DNA from: Euborellia annulipes
Taxonomy: Eukaryota > Arthropoda > Insecta > Dermaptera > Anisolabididae
Length of the DNA stretch: 64,000 nt
Direction: 5' to 3'
Assembly (NCBI GenBank): GCA_023213315.1
Contig: JAKCPI010000367.1
Span: 124,001 to 188,000, forward strand
The notes under the pieces were generated by a model that ran no database searches, was not told the DNA's origin, and was given only the letters and a program-made list of their open reading frames with translations. This document shows, piece by piece, positions 1 through 11,207 of this stretch; the stretch's first letter is position 1, and each line of letters begins with the position of its first letter. A program made the translations under genes and the position numbers.

Positions 1-36
1 AGAGAAATTCAATTTAAGCTTTTTTTTTTGAGGAAA

Positions 37-392
37 TTAATGTTTTTTAAACGCTTTTATTTATTTTACTAACTTGCTTGCAATTTACTTCAATTGTAAA
101 ACGTTCATATAATTTACCTAAATTCATCATCATGTCTTAGGACAAATTTATATAAGATTTAAGAAATAAATTTAATATTTTATTTTTTATAATTAATTTT
201 ATAAGTTAAATTATATTTAAAATATATTTAAAAGATCTCTTGAGGTCTTAATTCACTAGCCGGCAATTTTGTTCGTTTGTTCTAAGACATGATGCTGAAA
301 AGAATTAAGATAAATTCTAAAATAACTTTTTACAATAGAAATTCATTGAAAGCAAGTTGGTAAAATAAATAAAAGCCTTTAAAAAACATTAG
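37..392. repeat. Fold-back (palindromic) element, about 355 bp
   Basis: The left arm starts TTAATGTTTTTTAAACGC and runs into TTATTTATTTTACTAACTTG. The right arm carries the reverse complement at about 350-391. An inner pair, CATCATGTCTTAGGACAAA (129-147) and TTTGTTCTAAGACATGATG (275-293), is also inverted. The arms have diverged. Its size and layout resemble the palindromes at 10.95 and 37.5 kb, but no intact hammerhead core survives. Confidence 0.55.
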
Positions 393-2118
393 TATACATT
401 GAAAGCAAGTTTCCCAAAGAGCGCCTAAAGCTGGAAGATAGGCAACCAAACCTACTCATTAATGAATTTTTCTATTAATGGTTTCATATCTTTTCTAGAG
501 GGATGCACAATGTTTTATCTGATTAAAAATTAACAAATTATCATTTGGTTAAATCTAAAAATTTTAATAATTTACTTTATTGGAGCCTACATATTAGTAA
601 AATTTAAATAGATCTAGATAAATATTTGGGAAAATTAAATTTTTATAGAACCTGCAAAGTTTACCTTTAAGATTTGAGTTTTTTTTTTTTTTTTTTTTTT
701 AAGTATCGAATAATAAGTTACCTCTTCTAGCCCTGTGCCAAGAAAAATCCTTTTTTAAGAGTTGTTTGGGTCCCATTTGATGATAAAGGATTAACTTTTC
801 AAAATATATCTTCAAACAATCCCTTATTGTTTGATAATTATCTATGGACCACTAGTTGATTCTCTTATGTAAAATACCTATCTACTCGGTAATAATATCT
901 GGATAAATGACAAATTCGAAATTTTTATATATTCATGGAAATATTTCCAAGTTTAAATCTACAAAAAATGTGTACCTGTCTTTTCGGATCTTTCAGACAA
1001 AAATAGAAGACTAACAAGCCCATTAATCCCGAGAGATAAACAGATAGACTCTTATGTTTTCGGGGTAAAAATAAATCATTCGAACGTGATTTTTCGACTT
1101 TTTACTAAAGCGGCTAATCGCATCTACCGCAAAACGCCCTGCGGGGCACATTCAAAATTTGACAAAGTGTCACCAGGGAGGGAGGAGAGAGAGTTCATCC
1201 TGGATTTACTCAAGTTATTTTAGGCTCTATTGGATGTGTAAGATGTATATTTCTAGAAAACATTTTTCACGCTCTGAATGAATTTGTCTACACAAATTTA
1301 AGAGGTAATAATTTTTCATCATATATTAAAATTATTTTATTCCCTAAGCAGATTAGTGAAATTCTCATTTAATCAATTTAATTAAAAAAGAAACATAATC
1401 TATCATTAAAATTAAATGAACTTTATATTTTTTAATTAAAAGAAGATAAAATCTTAACCTTTAGTCTAAAAAGAGACCTATATTATACATAGGTATCACT
1501 TATTGCAAAAATGAAAGTAAACTGATAATAAAATAAATTCCATATAAGTTATTAATAAATTTTTTTTAATTATAAACCAATAGGTATAAATTAAAAGATT
1601 AAAATTTATGGCATTTCAGTTATATTGATATTAAAACATAGTAATTTATTCTCAAAGCTTATTAAAATTAATTTTGCTATTATTTAAACGGTGAGTAATC
1701 TATAATTGATTAAATATTCCTTCAATTTGTAATATATATTTGGGAAATTTCCATGTATAAATAAATATTTATATTAATTTGGTTAATTATAATATATCAA
1801 TAAATTATTCTTATTTTTGAAATTAGTAAGGTATCGATTTCAAAAATAATAAAAATCATGAACTGATTAAACCAAAAAGATTTTGAACTGATTTCGAAAG
1901 TTAATAGGTCTAAAGGACGGACATAATACAACCAAAATATATTCTAATTGAATGTGAGTGTGAGTGTGAATGGGAAAAGAGTGAGAGTGATAAAAAACTA
2001 CCATATAAACATGCCTACAAAAAGTGTTAAAAATACTGACTTGCTAAGTTCAAATTGGGGTATTCATTGAATATTAATATTTTATTCAAATATACTTTTA
2101 TAGTATCCATGTATACAA

Positions 2119-2122
<4 letters not shown>

Positions 2123-2163
<41 letters not shown>
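2123..2163. repeat. (AT)n microsatellite
   Basis: About 40 bp of uninterrupted TA/AT dinucleotides, inside the intron. Confidence 0.9.
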
Positions 2164-2168
<5 letters not shown>

Positions 2169-2569
2169 GTCAATAAATTAATTAATTTAATTAATTCAAA
2201 TATACATTTCTTGAAAACTATTAAATTAAAATATATACTTCTTGTCTTGCTCTTAAATTTAATGGTCTTTTATTTTAAAATCAGATTCAATTCATCATAT
2301 TTAAAATCAACGATATAATAGTTTGTATGTTTAAAATAAAAAAATGATTATTTATTCTTGGTTTAGTATTTGTTTTTTACTGTTATGGAAATTTCTGCAT
2401 TCAATGTTACAGGTTGACTTTACGTTTCCGGTCTTATTTCAATGCACAAAGAAAAAAATTAATGATTTTCAATTGCAAAATCAAAGTGGGGAGAGTTTTA
2501 GAATAAGAATTCTCTGCATTTATTAAATTTAACTAGTTGTAAAGAGAAGTGAATTCAGTTGAGACTCAC

Positions 2570-2855
2570 CTATGAGTTTGTAGCTCTCTGGTTCCCACGG
2601 AGGAGGTTCTCTTGTAGCTGCATCGAATTCGTAATATAACAGAGAGAATGTCTCTTTGCAGCTGAGGGCATTCCCCGGGAATAGGGAGCAATCCCGGATG
2701 GTAAATCGGGATTCGATGTAGATCCGATTGGCTTGTCCTCGTTCGATGAATGGTGTCCAGAGCCAATTGTTTACGTTGTGGTAGGCCACATCGCATACAA
2801 CGTAACTTCTCCAGTTGATCCCTTTTTCGAAATTGGTAAAACTCTCCTCCACCCA
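2570..2855 (-). CDS. Eph: Eph receptor tyrosine kinase, ligand-binding-domain exon
   Basis: This exon encodes the centre of the ephrin-binding domain of an Eph receptor, a single-pass receptor tyrosine kinase used in axon guidance and cell sorting. The peptide runs from WVEESFTNFEKGINWRSY through VVCDVAYHNVNNWLWTPF, RDCSLFPGNALSCKETF and EFDAATREPPPWEPESYKLI. The VCDV cysteine, the RDCS and SCKETF cysteines and the NNWL motif are those conserved across Eph ligand-binding domains. The acceptor (minus strand TTTTACAG, then TGG) and the donor (ATAG, then GTGAGT) are both consensus. The exon is 286 nt: it starts at a codon boundary (phase 0) and ends in phase 1. Reading on past the donor gives intronic residues, so the longer open frame is not all coding. 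It joins in frame to the exon at 29327-29406. The rest of this domain, the fibronectin, transmembrane, kinase and SAM parts must lie beyond position 1. Confidence 0.95.
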
Positions 2856-3039
2856 CTGTAAAACACAAAAAACATGGATGAAATTAGATAGAGTTAGAAA
2901 AGTCAATCTTAAATTAAAATAGGAGATACATTCTTGTTTGAGATCAGGCAAGTAGAAACAATAAAGAAAGGATATAAAATTAAAGTATTCATTTCTTAAA
3001 AAAATTACTTTTGAAATTTAAAAAATCCCCCTCTTCTCG

Positions 3040-3262
3040 TGGCAGACAGGTTAGAGATGTTAACAAATGTCAATATTGATCATCTCAAAGTCAAGGAGAG
3101 TAGGTTCGGTCCCAGAGTCGATTAATTTATATAAATCATTTGGGTACTAAATGGTCTAAATAAATATACCTGGAGCCCAAATATATTGATATACGGTGTT
3201 TATACGTAATTATAAGTATCGTTTAAAATCTAAATGGTCTAACAATAAGATGCCGAAAAAAG
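3040..3262 (+). mobile_element. Diverged tRNA-derived SINE
   Basis: It contains a decayed B box (GTAGGTTCGGTCCCAG), then the body motif (ATTTGGGTACTAAATGGTC) and the 3' module CTAAATGGTC..GATGCCGAAAAAAG, in the same order as the better-preserved copies at 9.1, 14.1 and 18.8 kb. Confidence 0.6.
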
Positions 3263-4190
3263 CGTTAAAAAAATAAAAATAATCTTTTAATTATTTTACT
3301 TTATTTTAAATAATTTCCTTGATGTTTTAAAGTGAACATAGCCTCTAAAATCAATTAATTTAGCCTACAAAGATCCTACACAATAATAACCTGTTAATTT
3401 TCAAGAAAAAATGACAAATTTTTACTCTAAAAATCGCCATTGCATTTTTTTTTTATTATTTTATTAAAATCCATTATTTAGTTAATATTGCAAAATAAAA
3501 AAAATATATATTTTTAATATAAGGGATATAAAAAAATATGAAATTTACGATAATTATTAAATCCTTAACCCAAAAATTGGCAGACATATTTAGGTTTAAA
3601 TTAATATATTAATAAAAATAAAATAAAAAATATATTTTAAAATAACCTCTATCTGTGTATTATTAAAAATTTGTTTCGGAAAGTATTTAAAATTGTAGGT
3701 TTATGAGATAATTAATAAAGATAGTCATTTACTATGATTTAGTGACTAATGAAAATAAAAAAAATATCATTTTCAATAAAATTGTGAAAGGAAATATCGA
3801 AAAGGTCAAAAAGGATGGATGATGATTATAATTTGAGAAGATAAAAAATATTAATATAAAAATTGATGGAAAAAAAAATCAATAAATATTCTAGATATAA
3901 AAAAAACCTAACGTATGATGCAATAAAAATTCATTTGATCATGACATCAGATTTGAAATTTTTAAAGAGAGAAATGTAATTAAAAGAATTTTTTTTTACT
4001 TCTTTAAAAAAAAAACCAAAAAAATTTGAATAGCGATTTAATCGGTTGGAATTTAGGGATTATTTATAATGGTATTTGGAGAATTAGGATTATTTAGTTG
4101 TAAATTTAATTTTCATGCTTTTACCTGAGAATAGTGATTTTATAAATTAAAATTATTTACGATATTAAAATGTTTTATGAATAGCGTTTA

Positions 4191-4194
<4 letters not shown>

Positions 4195-4236
<42 letters not shown>
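4195..4236. repeat. (AT)n microsatellite
   Basis: About 42 bp of uninterrupted AT dinucleotides. Confidence 0.9.
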
Positions 4237-4238
<2 letters not shown>

Positions 4239-5052
4239 AGTTTAATTAAAAAGCTTCGGGAGCAATATTAAAAGCTTAAAATTGTATTTATTTAATTACT
4301 TTTAAAAAATAAAATGAATATTTTACGAGATTTTTTTTAAATATTTTAATTATGACTAACACATTACTAGTTTATACTTTATTAAAATAAGAGGGGACAA
4401 GGCTGCGAGTTTATTTTAACGTGAAAAGCTTATTTTTATTTAATAAAAATGAACCCTTCATGCGAATTTCAAAAAGATCGTCTTTTTAACTATACATAAA
4501 TGAAAACTTTGTTTCATTAAGTTGAGGAATCAGTGAGATATAAAATCTGAAGTAGAAATGATCGTCCGAATTAGAGAGAGAAATTTAAAAAATCTGGTGT
4601 GTTTGGTCGCACAGCACACAACTTTCTCTTAACCTTCAGCAAGAGAAAGTTGTGTACTGTACTTGTCACACCATATTTTTTTGTGTCGAGATATATTTAG
4701 TTAGCCTTTAGCACCACGAAACTTGACCACGCGATTCACGAATGCTTCCACATCACTAAAGTGTACTTCAAATAATTTTCACGAAAAATTTCACTGATAT
4801 ACTTTTTAATAAAGTACTAGTACTTATTGTTCAAAAGGTTATTTTCATCCCTTGGGGGGGGGGGGGGGTGCCTAACTCAAATATAAAACTTCAACATCCT
4901 AGCTCTTTTCGTTCCTGAATTATTTTGTTCACAGACAGACAGACCAATTTGCAAGACCCACTTTTTTGGACTCAGGGGACCTCAAAACATGTATATCCAC
5001 CAAAATTTCGACATCAATCAAATTTTTGGCATGATCGCAAAACTTTCTCTCA

Positions 5053-5534
5053 TCATTCAATAAGTCCGTAGGATGACATATAGTTACTAGAATTTTTTCA
5101 TATGATTTTTATTTAGTACTAACCTTCAAACGATACGTGTATAAATTTGACAGCAATCTAACTATTGATTCGTGAGTTATAGAATCTTATGTGAAGCAAC
5201 TTTTGTTATTGGAAAAAAAATTGGAAAAAAGTGAATTTCGAGTTTTAATAAAGCATTGCTTTTTGATGAAAAAAAAACAGTGGAAACCAAACAATGGCTT
5301 GATCCTGTTTTCAGATCTCAAGAGAATGCTTGCTGGGAAGAAATTTAAGTCCAATGATGAAGTAATCGCTGAAACTGATGCCTATTTTGACGAGAAAGAT
5401 AAATCGTACTATAAAAGTTGGAAAATCTCTATACTCGTTGTATCACCCTCGAAGGTAACTGTGTTGAATAATAAAATCGAGTTTTGTTAAAAATTTTGTT
5501 TTTTTCTTACTTATCTTACGGACTTATTGAATGA
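5053..5534 (+). mobile_element. Internally deleted mariner element
   Basis: It is bounded by an 18-bp perfect inverted repeat, TCATTCAATAAGTCCGTA at 5053-5070 and its complement at 5517-5534, which extends imperfectly inward. Between the repeats lies a broken transposase. At 482 bp it is much shorter than a roughly 1.3-kb autonomous mariner. It sits inside the terminal hairpin of a family A copy. Confidence 0.8.
5191..5490 (+). pseudogene. Mariner transposase remnant (N- and C-termini fused)
   Basis: The open frame of 99 codons joins the two ends of a mariner transposase. The start, with EFRVLIKHCFLMKKK, matches the first helix-turn-helix. The second half, with DLKRMLAGKKF, DEVIAETDAYF and DEKDKSYYKS, matches the C-terminal end. 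The central DDD catalytic region is absent. Two frameshifts are visible. After the A-run at about 5269 the expected continuation lies in another frame, and after YYKS the expected ENLYTRCITLEGN again lies in another frame. It cannot encode an active enzyme. It is a dead mariner of the DDD/D transposase superfamily; the subfamily was not determined. Confidence 0.85.
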
Positions 5535-7214
5535 CCTGGTATATATTTCATATATAAGGTAAGAGAAAGTAAAAAATAATGAATTCAAAATTATAACCAA
5601 CTAATGATAATGAAAGAAACATCTTCTCTTGTTCAAGGTGGAATCACTTTGAAATCAATCCCCTCCCCTTGATCCTTTTATTTTATTATTAAATAAAAAT
5701 TCAAGTTTATTTTCCCCTTTCAGTTATATCGTTACCTGTCGAATTTATTCTCGCATGTAATTTGCCCATTGAAAAAAAAAAAGAGAGAAAAGATTCGATG
5801 GGATCACAAGGTGAAAATTTACCATTAAATCAACATGCTAATAATATTTATTTAAATTTTTTTAATGCCTGTTTTGATTTTTAATTTAAATTTATAAGGG
5901 TTTAAAAAAAAAATAAAAAAAACGTTAATTATACTTTAATTTAAATAGAACAAATTAAGCAGCTATCAATTAGATATCGAGAATTTGATAGAAACAATCA
6001 CAAAGGTTTTTTTTCTGGCTATTAATTAAAATTCTTGTCAAGATTTTTCTTTCACTCTTTGAGTAAACAAACACTGAAAAGAAGTATCATAATTGGAAAA
6101 TACTAATAGATCGCATCCCGGCAACAAAAAAGACACAATTCAAAAATCAACAATTTTTACAAACACAGCAATTTTATCCTAAAGCTCTTCTATTTCAAAG
6201 TTTTAATGAGGCTAAACAAAAAAAATTTACTATTATTAAAAAATATTTCCATTTTTATTAACAAGATCTTGAGTTTTTTGCTTAGAAAATATTTATTATA
6301 ATAATTTTAATTTATTTTATTATGTATGCGAAATAAATAAAAAATTATTTTATTGGTAAAATGAATTATTTATGTATTCTGATTTGAATAGTAATTTTTT
6401 TTTTTTTTTTTCAATTTATTATTTATTGAATCAATCAGTAAAAAATTTAATTGTTATTAAATAAACATAATTAATTCAAGCAAAAAGCCTTTTTAAAATT
6501 TTGTTTGTATGTTTTTTTAAAAGATGAATTCAATTTCAAATATATATTTCTCCTTAATAACAAATAAGAACTTGACGTTAAGTTAAATAATTTATTATCT
6601 AAGAAGGTAATAATTTATAAGATATAGACATTAATTTCTCGGCGATAATTAGGAATTTGGAAAAAGAGAAAATAAAGGAAGTATAAAAATACAAAGTATT
6701 TTTTTTTTTTTACTTAATTTTTTATATATACCTTCAACTAGTTTAAGTGGAATATTAAAAAGAATTCGGTAATAATCCTCGTGAAAAGATTTATGTCCGC
6801 CGGAGGCTTTGTTCCAGGTGGCAATCGAGCCAATCGAATTTCCCAAAAACCAACAACATTACGACTTTAATTAAAATACAAGTTAATATTTATTTTGAGG
6901 ATTTTTTTTTTTTTTTTGTTTAGCTAGTTCAATATTTACAAGAACTAATAAAATAAAGACGATGTGAAATTAAACAGACAGAATATTTTAGAATAAATGG
7001 TAAAATGATTCGAAATTAAAAGCAAAATAATTGTTAAAAATAATTAAAAGTGTTTTTCTGTTACTAGGATGAAAAAGGTAAAATGATTTTCATGGGGGGC
7101 GCCAGAAAATGTAGTTACGCCTCTACATCCCCTCATGAATGACAAGTAACCACCTTGGTAATCTACAGTGATTAATATCTTTTCTAGTTTCAAAATATCG
7201 TCAATTAATTTATT

Positions 7215-7345
7215 TATTTACTTCAGCCGAAAATAGTAGGCACAGCCGGGAGTTGAACCACGGATCTGACGATTTGTACTCAGCATCCCTACGACTATGA
7301 ACACATCGGCAGATCAGTGGTTCAACTATCTACTATATTTGGCTG
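7215..7345 (-). mobile_element. tRNA-derived SINE-like fragment
   Basis: On the minus strand it contains a B-box-like GATCCGTGGTTCAACTCCC followed by GGCTG. The same sequence occurs on the plus strand at about 42219-42242. Flanking ATAGTAG and TTTTCGGCTG motifs are partly inverted, giving a weak palindrome around it. Confidence 0.5.
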
Positions 7346-7858
7346 AGTTAATTAATAAATTAATATCATTTAAAATATTCTAATTATTTCAAACATTAAT
7401 ACTTGAATTTTACGGTAGTAAAATAGATGGAAATAAAATTATTATAGTCCTATTAATTTTTTAATTATTTTCATGTGTGTAAAAATAACATTTTTAATTT
7501 AGTTCCCCGGGGAATTGTGACGGGCACTCCTTGCTATGATAAAAGAGTACAGTGCACAAATTTTACACCTTAAAATTATTGGGTTATTAAAAATTTATAT
7601 TGGTAAACCACTTGGAAATATATAATAACAAATGGTTGACTATTTTTAATTTTTCTTTAGTTTAAGTTCAATATTTACAAAACCTAATAAAATAAAGTGA
7701 GCGAATGAAGGAAAATTAAACAGAAGACTATAAGAATAAACGTTAAAAGAGATGAGCAGTTAAAATAAGCAAAAACAGGCGAGAAATTATGGAAATAAAC
7801 TGACAAGGTGTGTGTCTGTGTGTTAGAGAGAGTGTTTTTGAAGTCCGTGTTGTTGTTT

Positions 7859-8053
7859 TCAGGAAATTACTAAGGGTTGGGTGTGGGAGGGGGAAGAGGC
7901 AATTCCGAGGGCAGGTCTATCAGTCTGTGTTGCCTTGTGCTCATCTGTTTCGATCCCCGGTACCGAGTTTGGCCTCGGAATCCCGTTAGTTGCGATGGCC
8001 TTCCTCAGGAGATAAGTTGATGACCCATCTTTGATGGCCTGCTGCATCCGCAT
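7859..8053 (-). CDS. Unassigned coding-like ORF, 64 aa
   Basis: I do not recognise this protein. The composition is unlike the surrounding AT-rich DNA: balanced codons and a run such as MRMQQAIKDGSSTYLLRKAI, then IATNGIPRPNSVPG. The frame stays open a further 14 or so codons upstream of the first ATG before meeting a stop. No start context, splice partner or homologue was established. It could be an exon of an unknown gene in the Eph intron, an eroded transposon ORF or chance. Confidence that it is translated is low. Confidence 0.2.
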   Translation of the reverse strand: MRMQQAIKDGSSTYLLRKAIATNGIPRPNSVPGIETDEHKATQTDRPALGIASSPSHTQPLVIS

Positions 8054-8689
8054 CTCAGTTCTCCGACTTCGGCCTCCTCTTCTGTCTCTCTTCTTTCATT
8101 TTCACTTTCTTTGCCTTTATCTTCATATTATATATACATATATAATATATCTCAGAGACGAGAATATTAAATAATTATCTCAAATTCTCATCCATTCATT
8201 TTTTTTTATTCAACTCTTTTGTTTGATTAAAAATATTTCTTCAAGTTTTTGATTAAATTCACTCAGGAAATAAACACAAACTTATCATTTTTTTTTTTAT
8301 AATTTTCATCCAAGTTTATAACTTTTTTATTGAAAAGATAATTAAAGGTAATGAATTAGAAGAAAAAAAGGACGATTTTTTTTATTTAAGTAGGTTAAGT
8401 GTATGAAAAATTAAATAGCTTTTAAAAAATTTTTGTTTTTCTTTGAACTAATTTAATATTGATAATTATAATTTTAATAATACGTGGGTCATTTATATTG
8501 TAAATAACATCGTTTAAAGTCTAAAGATGTCGAAAAGACGAAAAAAAATTGAAATTGCTTTAACAAAAATAATAAAGAATAATATAGGCATATAACCGAA
8601 AAAAGTTTTAATAGAAAACTTTTTTAGATTTATTAATTAATAAATTAGTTCCGGGATGACCGAGCTGGAGTTTGGTGGTTTTTTCTTTT

Positions 8690-9115
8690 AATGAAATTAG
8701 AAAAAACTAAAAAAGAATTATACCTCAGTAAAGTCCAAGTATTCCAAAGACAAAACCTAGCTTAATTTCATATTTGAAATTTGGAATAAATCAGAGCGAA
8801 TTTTCGAGAAAAAATGAAAAACTAAAAAGTACATCAGTAAAGTACTAGTACTCGAGGACGATATCAATCGTAGTTTGTTTTTTTATACCGCAAATAGGAA
8901 ATATTTAAAATTTGAAAGAAAACGTTAAAAGAAATTTCGAGAAAAGTGAAAAAAACTAAAAAAGTAAACCAGTACTATACTAGTACTCAAAGTTTCCCAA
9001 AGACGAAACCTAGCGTAATGGAAATATTGAGAAAAATGGAAATAACTAAAAAAAAAAAGTACATCTGTAAAGTACTAGTACCAGAATTTTTCCAAAGATG
9101 ACACCTAGCGCAATT
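8690..9115. repeat. Degenerate tandem array related to family A
   Basis: Three to four diverged units each carry CAGTAAAGTACTAGTACT or a variant, preceded by GAGAAAA..GAAAAACTAAAAA and followed by CCAAAGA..AAACCTAGCG. The first motif is shared with the body of family A. The flanking CCTAGCG phrase is specific to this array. Confidence 0.6.
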
Positions 9116-9137
9116 TCTTATTGGTGGCGGATATGGA

Positions 9138-9378
9138 GCCCACGGGGCTTGGAGTAGTTGGTAGCGTGCCTAACTTCTATACCGAACGTCGCGGGTTCGG
9201 ACCCCAGGCAGTCCGATGATTTTATTTAAGGCATTTGGATACCAAATGGCTTAAATAGAAATGCCTGGACCCCCAATAGATTTATTGAAACATATGAGTA
9301 TCGTTAAAAGTCTTAAATGGCCTAAGTTGCCGAAAAGACTTGTGTGTGTGAGTGTGAATGAGAAAAAAGTGTGAATGT
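9138..9378 (+). mobile_element. tRNA-derived SINE, family 1
   Basis: The head contains pol III boxes: TGGAGTAGTTGGTAGCGTG as the A-box region and GCGGGTTCGGACCCC as the B box. The body begins GCAGTCCGATGATTTTATTT and holds a palindrome, GCCATTTGG-ATA-CCAAATGGC in consensus (GGCATTTGG here). The 3' module GTCTTAAATGGCCTAAG..GCCGAAAAGAC can itself fold, and a TG-rich and A-rich tail follows. There are two other good copies, at 14.1 kb (-) and 18.8 kb (+). Confidence 0.85.
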
Positions 9379-9395
9379 TTAAAAAAAAAATATCT

Positions 9396-9572
9396 CCTGG
9401 AAGATAGGCAACAACATTGACCAAATTTACTAATGAATTTTTAGGGACTAATTGCTATCGAGATTATTTTGAGTATCTTTAGTTAAGGAGATTTGATTTG
9501 GTTGGTCTGTATGAGAGCTCTGATCAAAAAGTGTATTAGTAAGTTGGTCAATTGGGCTGCCTATCTTCCGGC
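9396..9572. mobile_element. Short fold-back MITE ('GATAGGCAAC' family)
   Basis: The arms of about 47 bp are inverted: CCTGGAAGATAGGCAAC..TTGACC..TTACTAATGA at the left and ..GGCTGCCTATCTTCCGG at the right. Single arms recur at about 425-472 and 55535-55581. There is no coding capacity. Confidence 0.65.
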
Positions 9573-11012
9573 GTCAAGCACGAGATTATTTATCCAAGCC
9601 ATGGTAAATATAAAATCTAGTTTTTATGATAATTTTCTCACAACTAAGATAAGAGAAAATCGAATTGCTACTATTTGCACACAATACAACTTTTATACAT
9701 GTTTTGTGCCCTAATGATAAGTAACTACAGACACTCAAAGATCCATGACATGATAGGACAATAAATTTCACCCGAAACGTCTTGGAATCTTTTAAGCACA
9801 CGGAGGCTTTGATTTTTCGCTGTTCCCTTATCACAATGGAAATAAGCTTGTGAGTTATTTATTACACACAGGTTAAGACTTAAATAAATAATTATTTTAA
9901 ATGAGATCTAATTGTCATTCAGTTGACTTTTAAGTTATCTCATTTAAAGGAGAAAAAAAAAAAAATTTGTAAATATAAGCAATAAAAATATTTGCTTTTT
10001 CCTAAAGCAACAGCAATTTCCTGGCTTCACCGGGTCCATGGGAATCAGCCACGTCTTCCCGGAAATTCACGGGAACAAGTCAAGATGTGCGTCTATTCAC
10101 AAACATTTTTTATTGAAACATAAATTTAACAAAATAGTTAAAACGTTTATTAATTTTTTTTTTTCAACAACATCCTTATATATATATAAAAATAAAAAAT
10201 ATTTTTTCTTTATTAATCAGTTATCAATGTCAAAATTAATTTTTAAATATATAATTTTTTTTCACTACTTAAAAATAATTGCATTTACACAAATAAATAA
10301 AAGTAAACCTTGATAAAATCGAAACAAATTGAATTTGCACTTTAATCCATCTAGGAATCTCTTGATTATAGGGTTGTCATAAGAAATTAGTTTTTGTTAT
10401 CAAATTTTAAAGAAAATAATAGAATAATTATACACATTAAAATTCCCCCCTTCTCCTTACGAAATAAAAGTAAGTAATTTTACGAAATATATTAAAAACA
10501 AATGAAGATTAAATTTATAGGTGAAATTTGTTTATCCTCTAAGTAAATGAGAAATGACCTCCAGACAGCTTCCCTAATCCTCATAAGCCAAGTTTCAATG
10601 ATCTTCATGAGAAGGCTTTATGAAAAATATTATTTCCACTCACTACATTTATTACTAGCAATTTAAGTTAAGTACATAGAATTATCACGTCAACACTTGC
10701 ATTATTATCATTGCATAAATATAATCACACATGTATGATTTATGAATCAAGATTTTTTTAAATTAATTTCATTTCCTTCCTTCTCATGAATCTGCCAAGG
10801 TAACATCTATTTTAATTCCTTTTATGAATTAAGCATTTAATCAACGAAGCTAAAATCAAAACCTTATAAAGATACTTTCTCTATGAAAAGTTGAGATATC
10901 ATAAATTTATGTTTTGTTGCTGCAAGATAGACAACCAAAATAACTTGGAAAATTAAATATACAAATTAAACACTAGGTTATTTGTTTGGAAGGTTTTTTA
11001 ATTAAAAATTAA

Positions 11013-11056
11013 GACTTAATACGTAATTCGACAATCATTTGTCATCATCAGAAGTG
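11013..11056 (-). ncRNA. Decayed hammerhead ribozyme, left arm
   Basis: On the minus strand it reads CTGATGA (11045-11051), then a stem II of GACAA paired with TTGTC, then GAAT in place of GAAA, then TACGTATT. The first strand of stem I (CACTT) can pair with AAGT. The A to T change in the GAAA box and the loss of the stem III closing pair suggest it is inactive. Confidence 0.5.
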
Positions 11057-11165
11057 ATTACATTCTAATACATGAAAGTAGCAACATTATTTATATCTAC
11101 ACTAGAAGAGTTGGTACCACTTCTTCTAGTGTAGATATATATAATGTTGCTACTTTCATGTAATA

Positions 11166-11207
11166 ACTTCTGATGATGACAAGAAATTGTCGAAATATGT
11201 ATCAAGT
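11166..11207 (+). ncRNA. Hammerhead ribozyme candidate, right arm
   Basis: Core CTGATGA is at 11170-11176. Stem II is GACA (11178-11181) paired with TGTC (11188-11191), with an AGAAAT loop. GAA follows at 11192-11194. Stem III is ATA-TG-TAT (11195-11202), and the predicted cleavage-site C is 11203. Stem I is ACTT (11166-11169) with AAGT (11204-11207). All invariant hammerhead positions are present. The short stem III is typical of hammerheads carried by retroelements. Stem I is only 4 bp, so activity is uncertain. Confidence 0.65.

Larger units (their letters stand above)
1..2569. other. Intronic DNA downstream of the last visible Eph exon
   Basis: No exon could be recognised on either strand. 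On the minus strand this lies after the phase-1 donor of the Eph exon, and the next part of the ligand-binding domain was looked for and not found. It holds a fold-back element (37-392), one arm of a short MITE (about 425-472), a GC-richer patch at about 1085-1200 with no recognisable content, and an (AT)n tract. Confidence 0.6.
4587..5577 (+). mobile_element. Family A hairpin repeat, interrupted by a mariner relic
   Basis: It starts with the long family A hairpin (AATCTGGTGTG.. paired with ..CACACCATATT, about 4591-4678). The body follows, with the CAGACAGACAGACC and GGACCTCAAAAC motifs. It ends with GGTAAGAGAAAGTAAAAAAT at 5558-5577. The terminal hairpin is split by the mariner relic at 5053-5534, so this copy predates that insertion. 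A G tract of about 16 nt interrupts the body near 4853. Confidence 0.75.
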
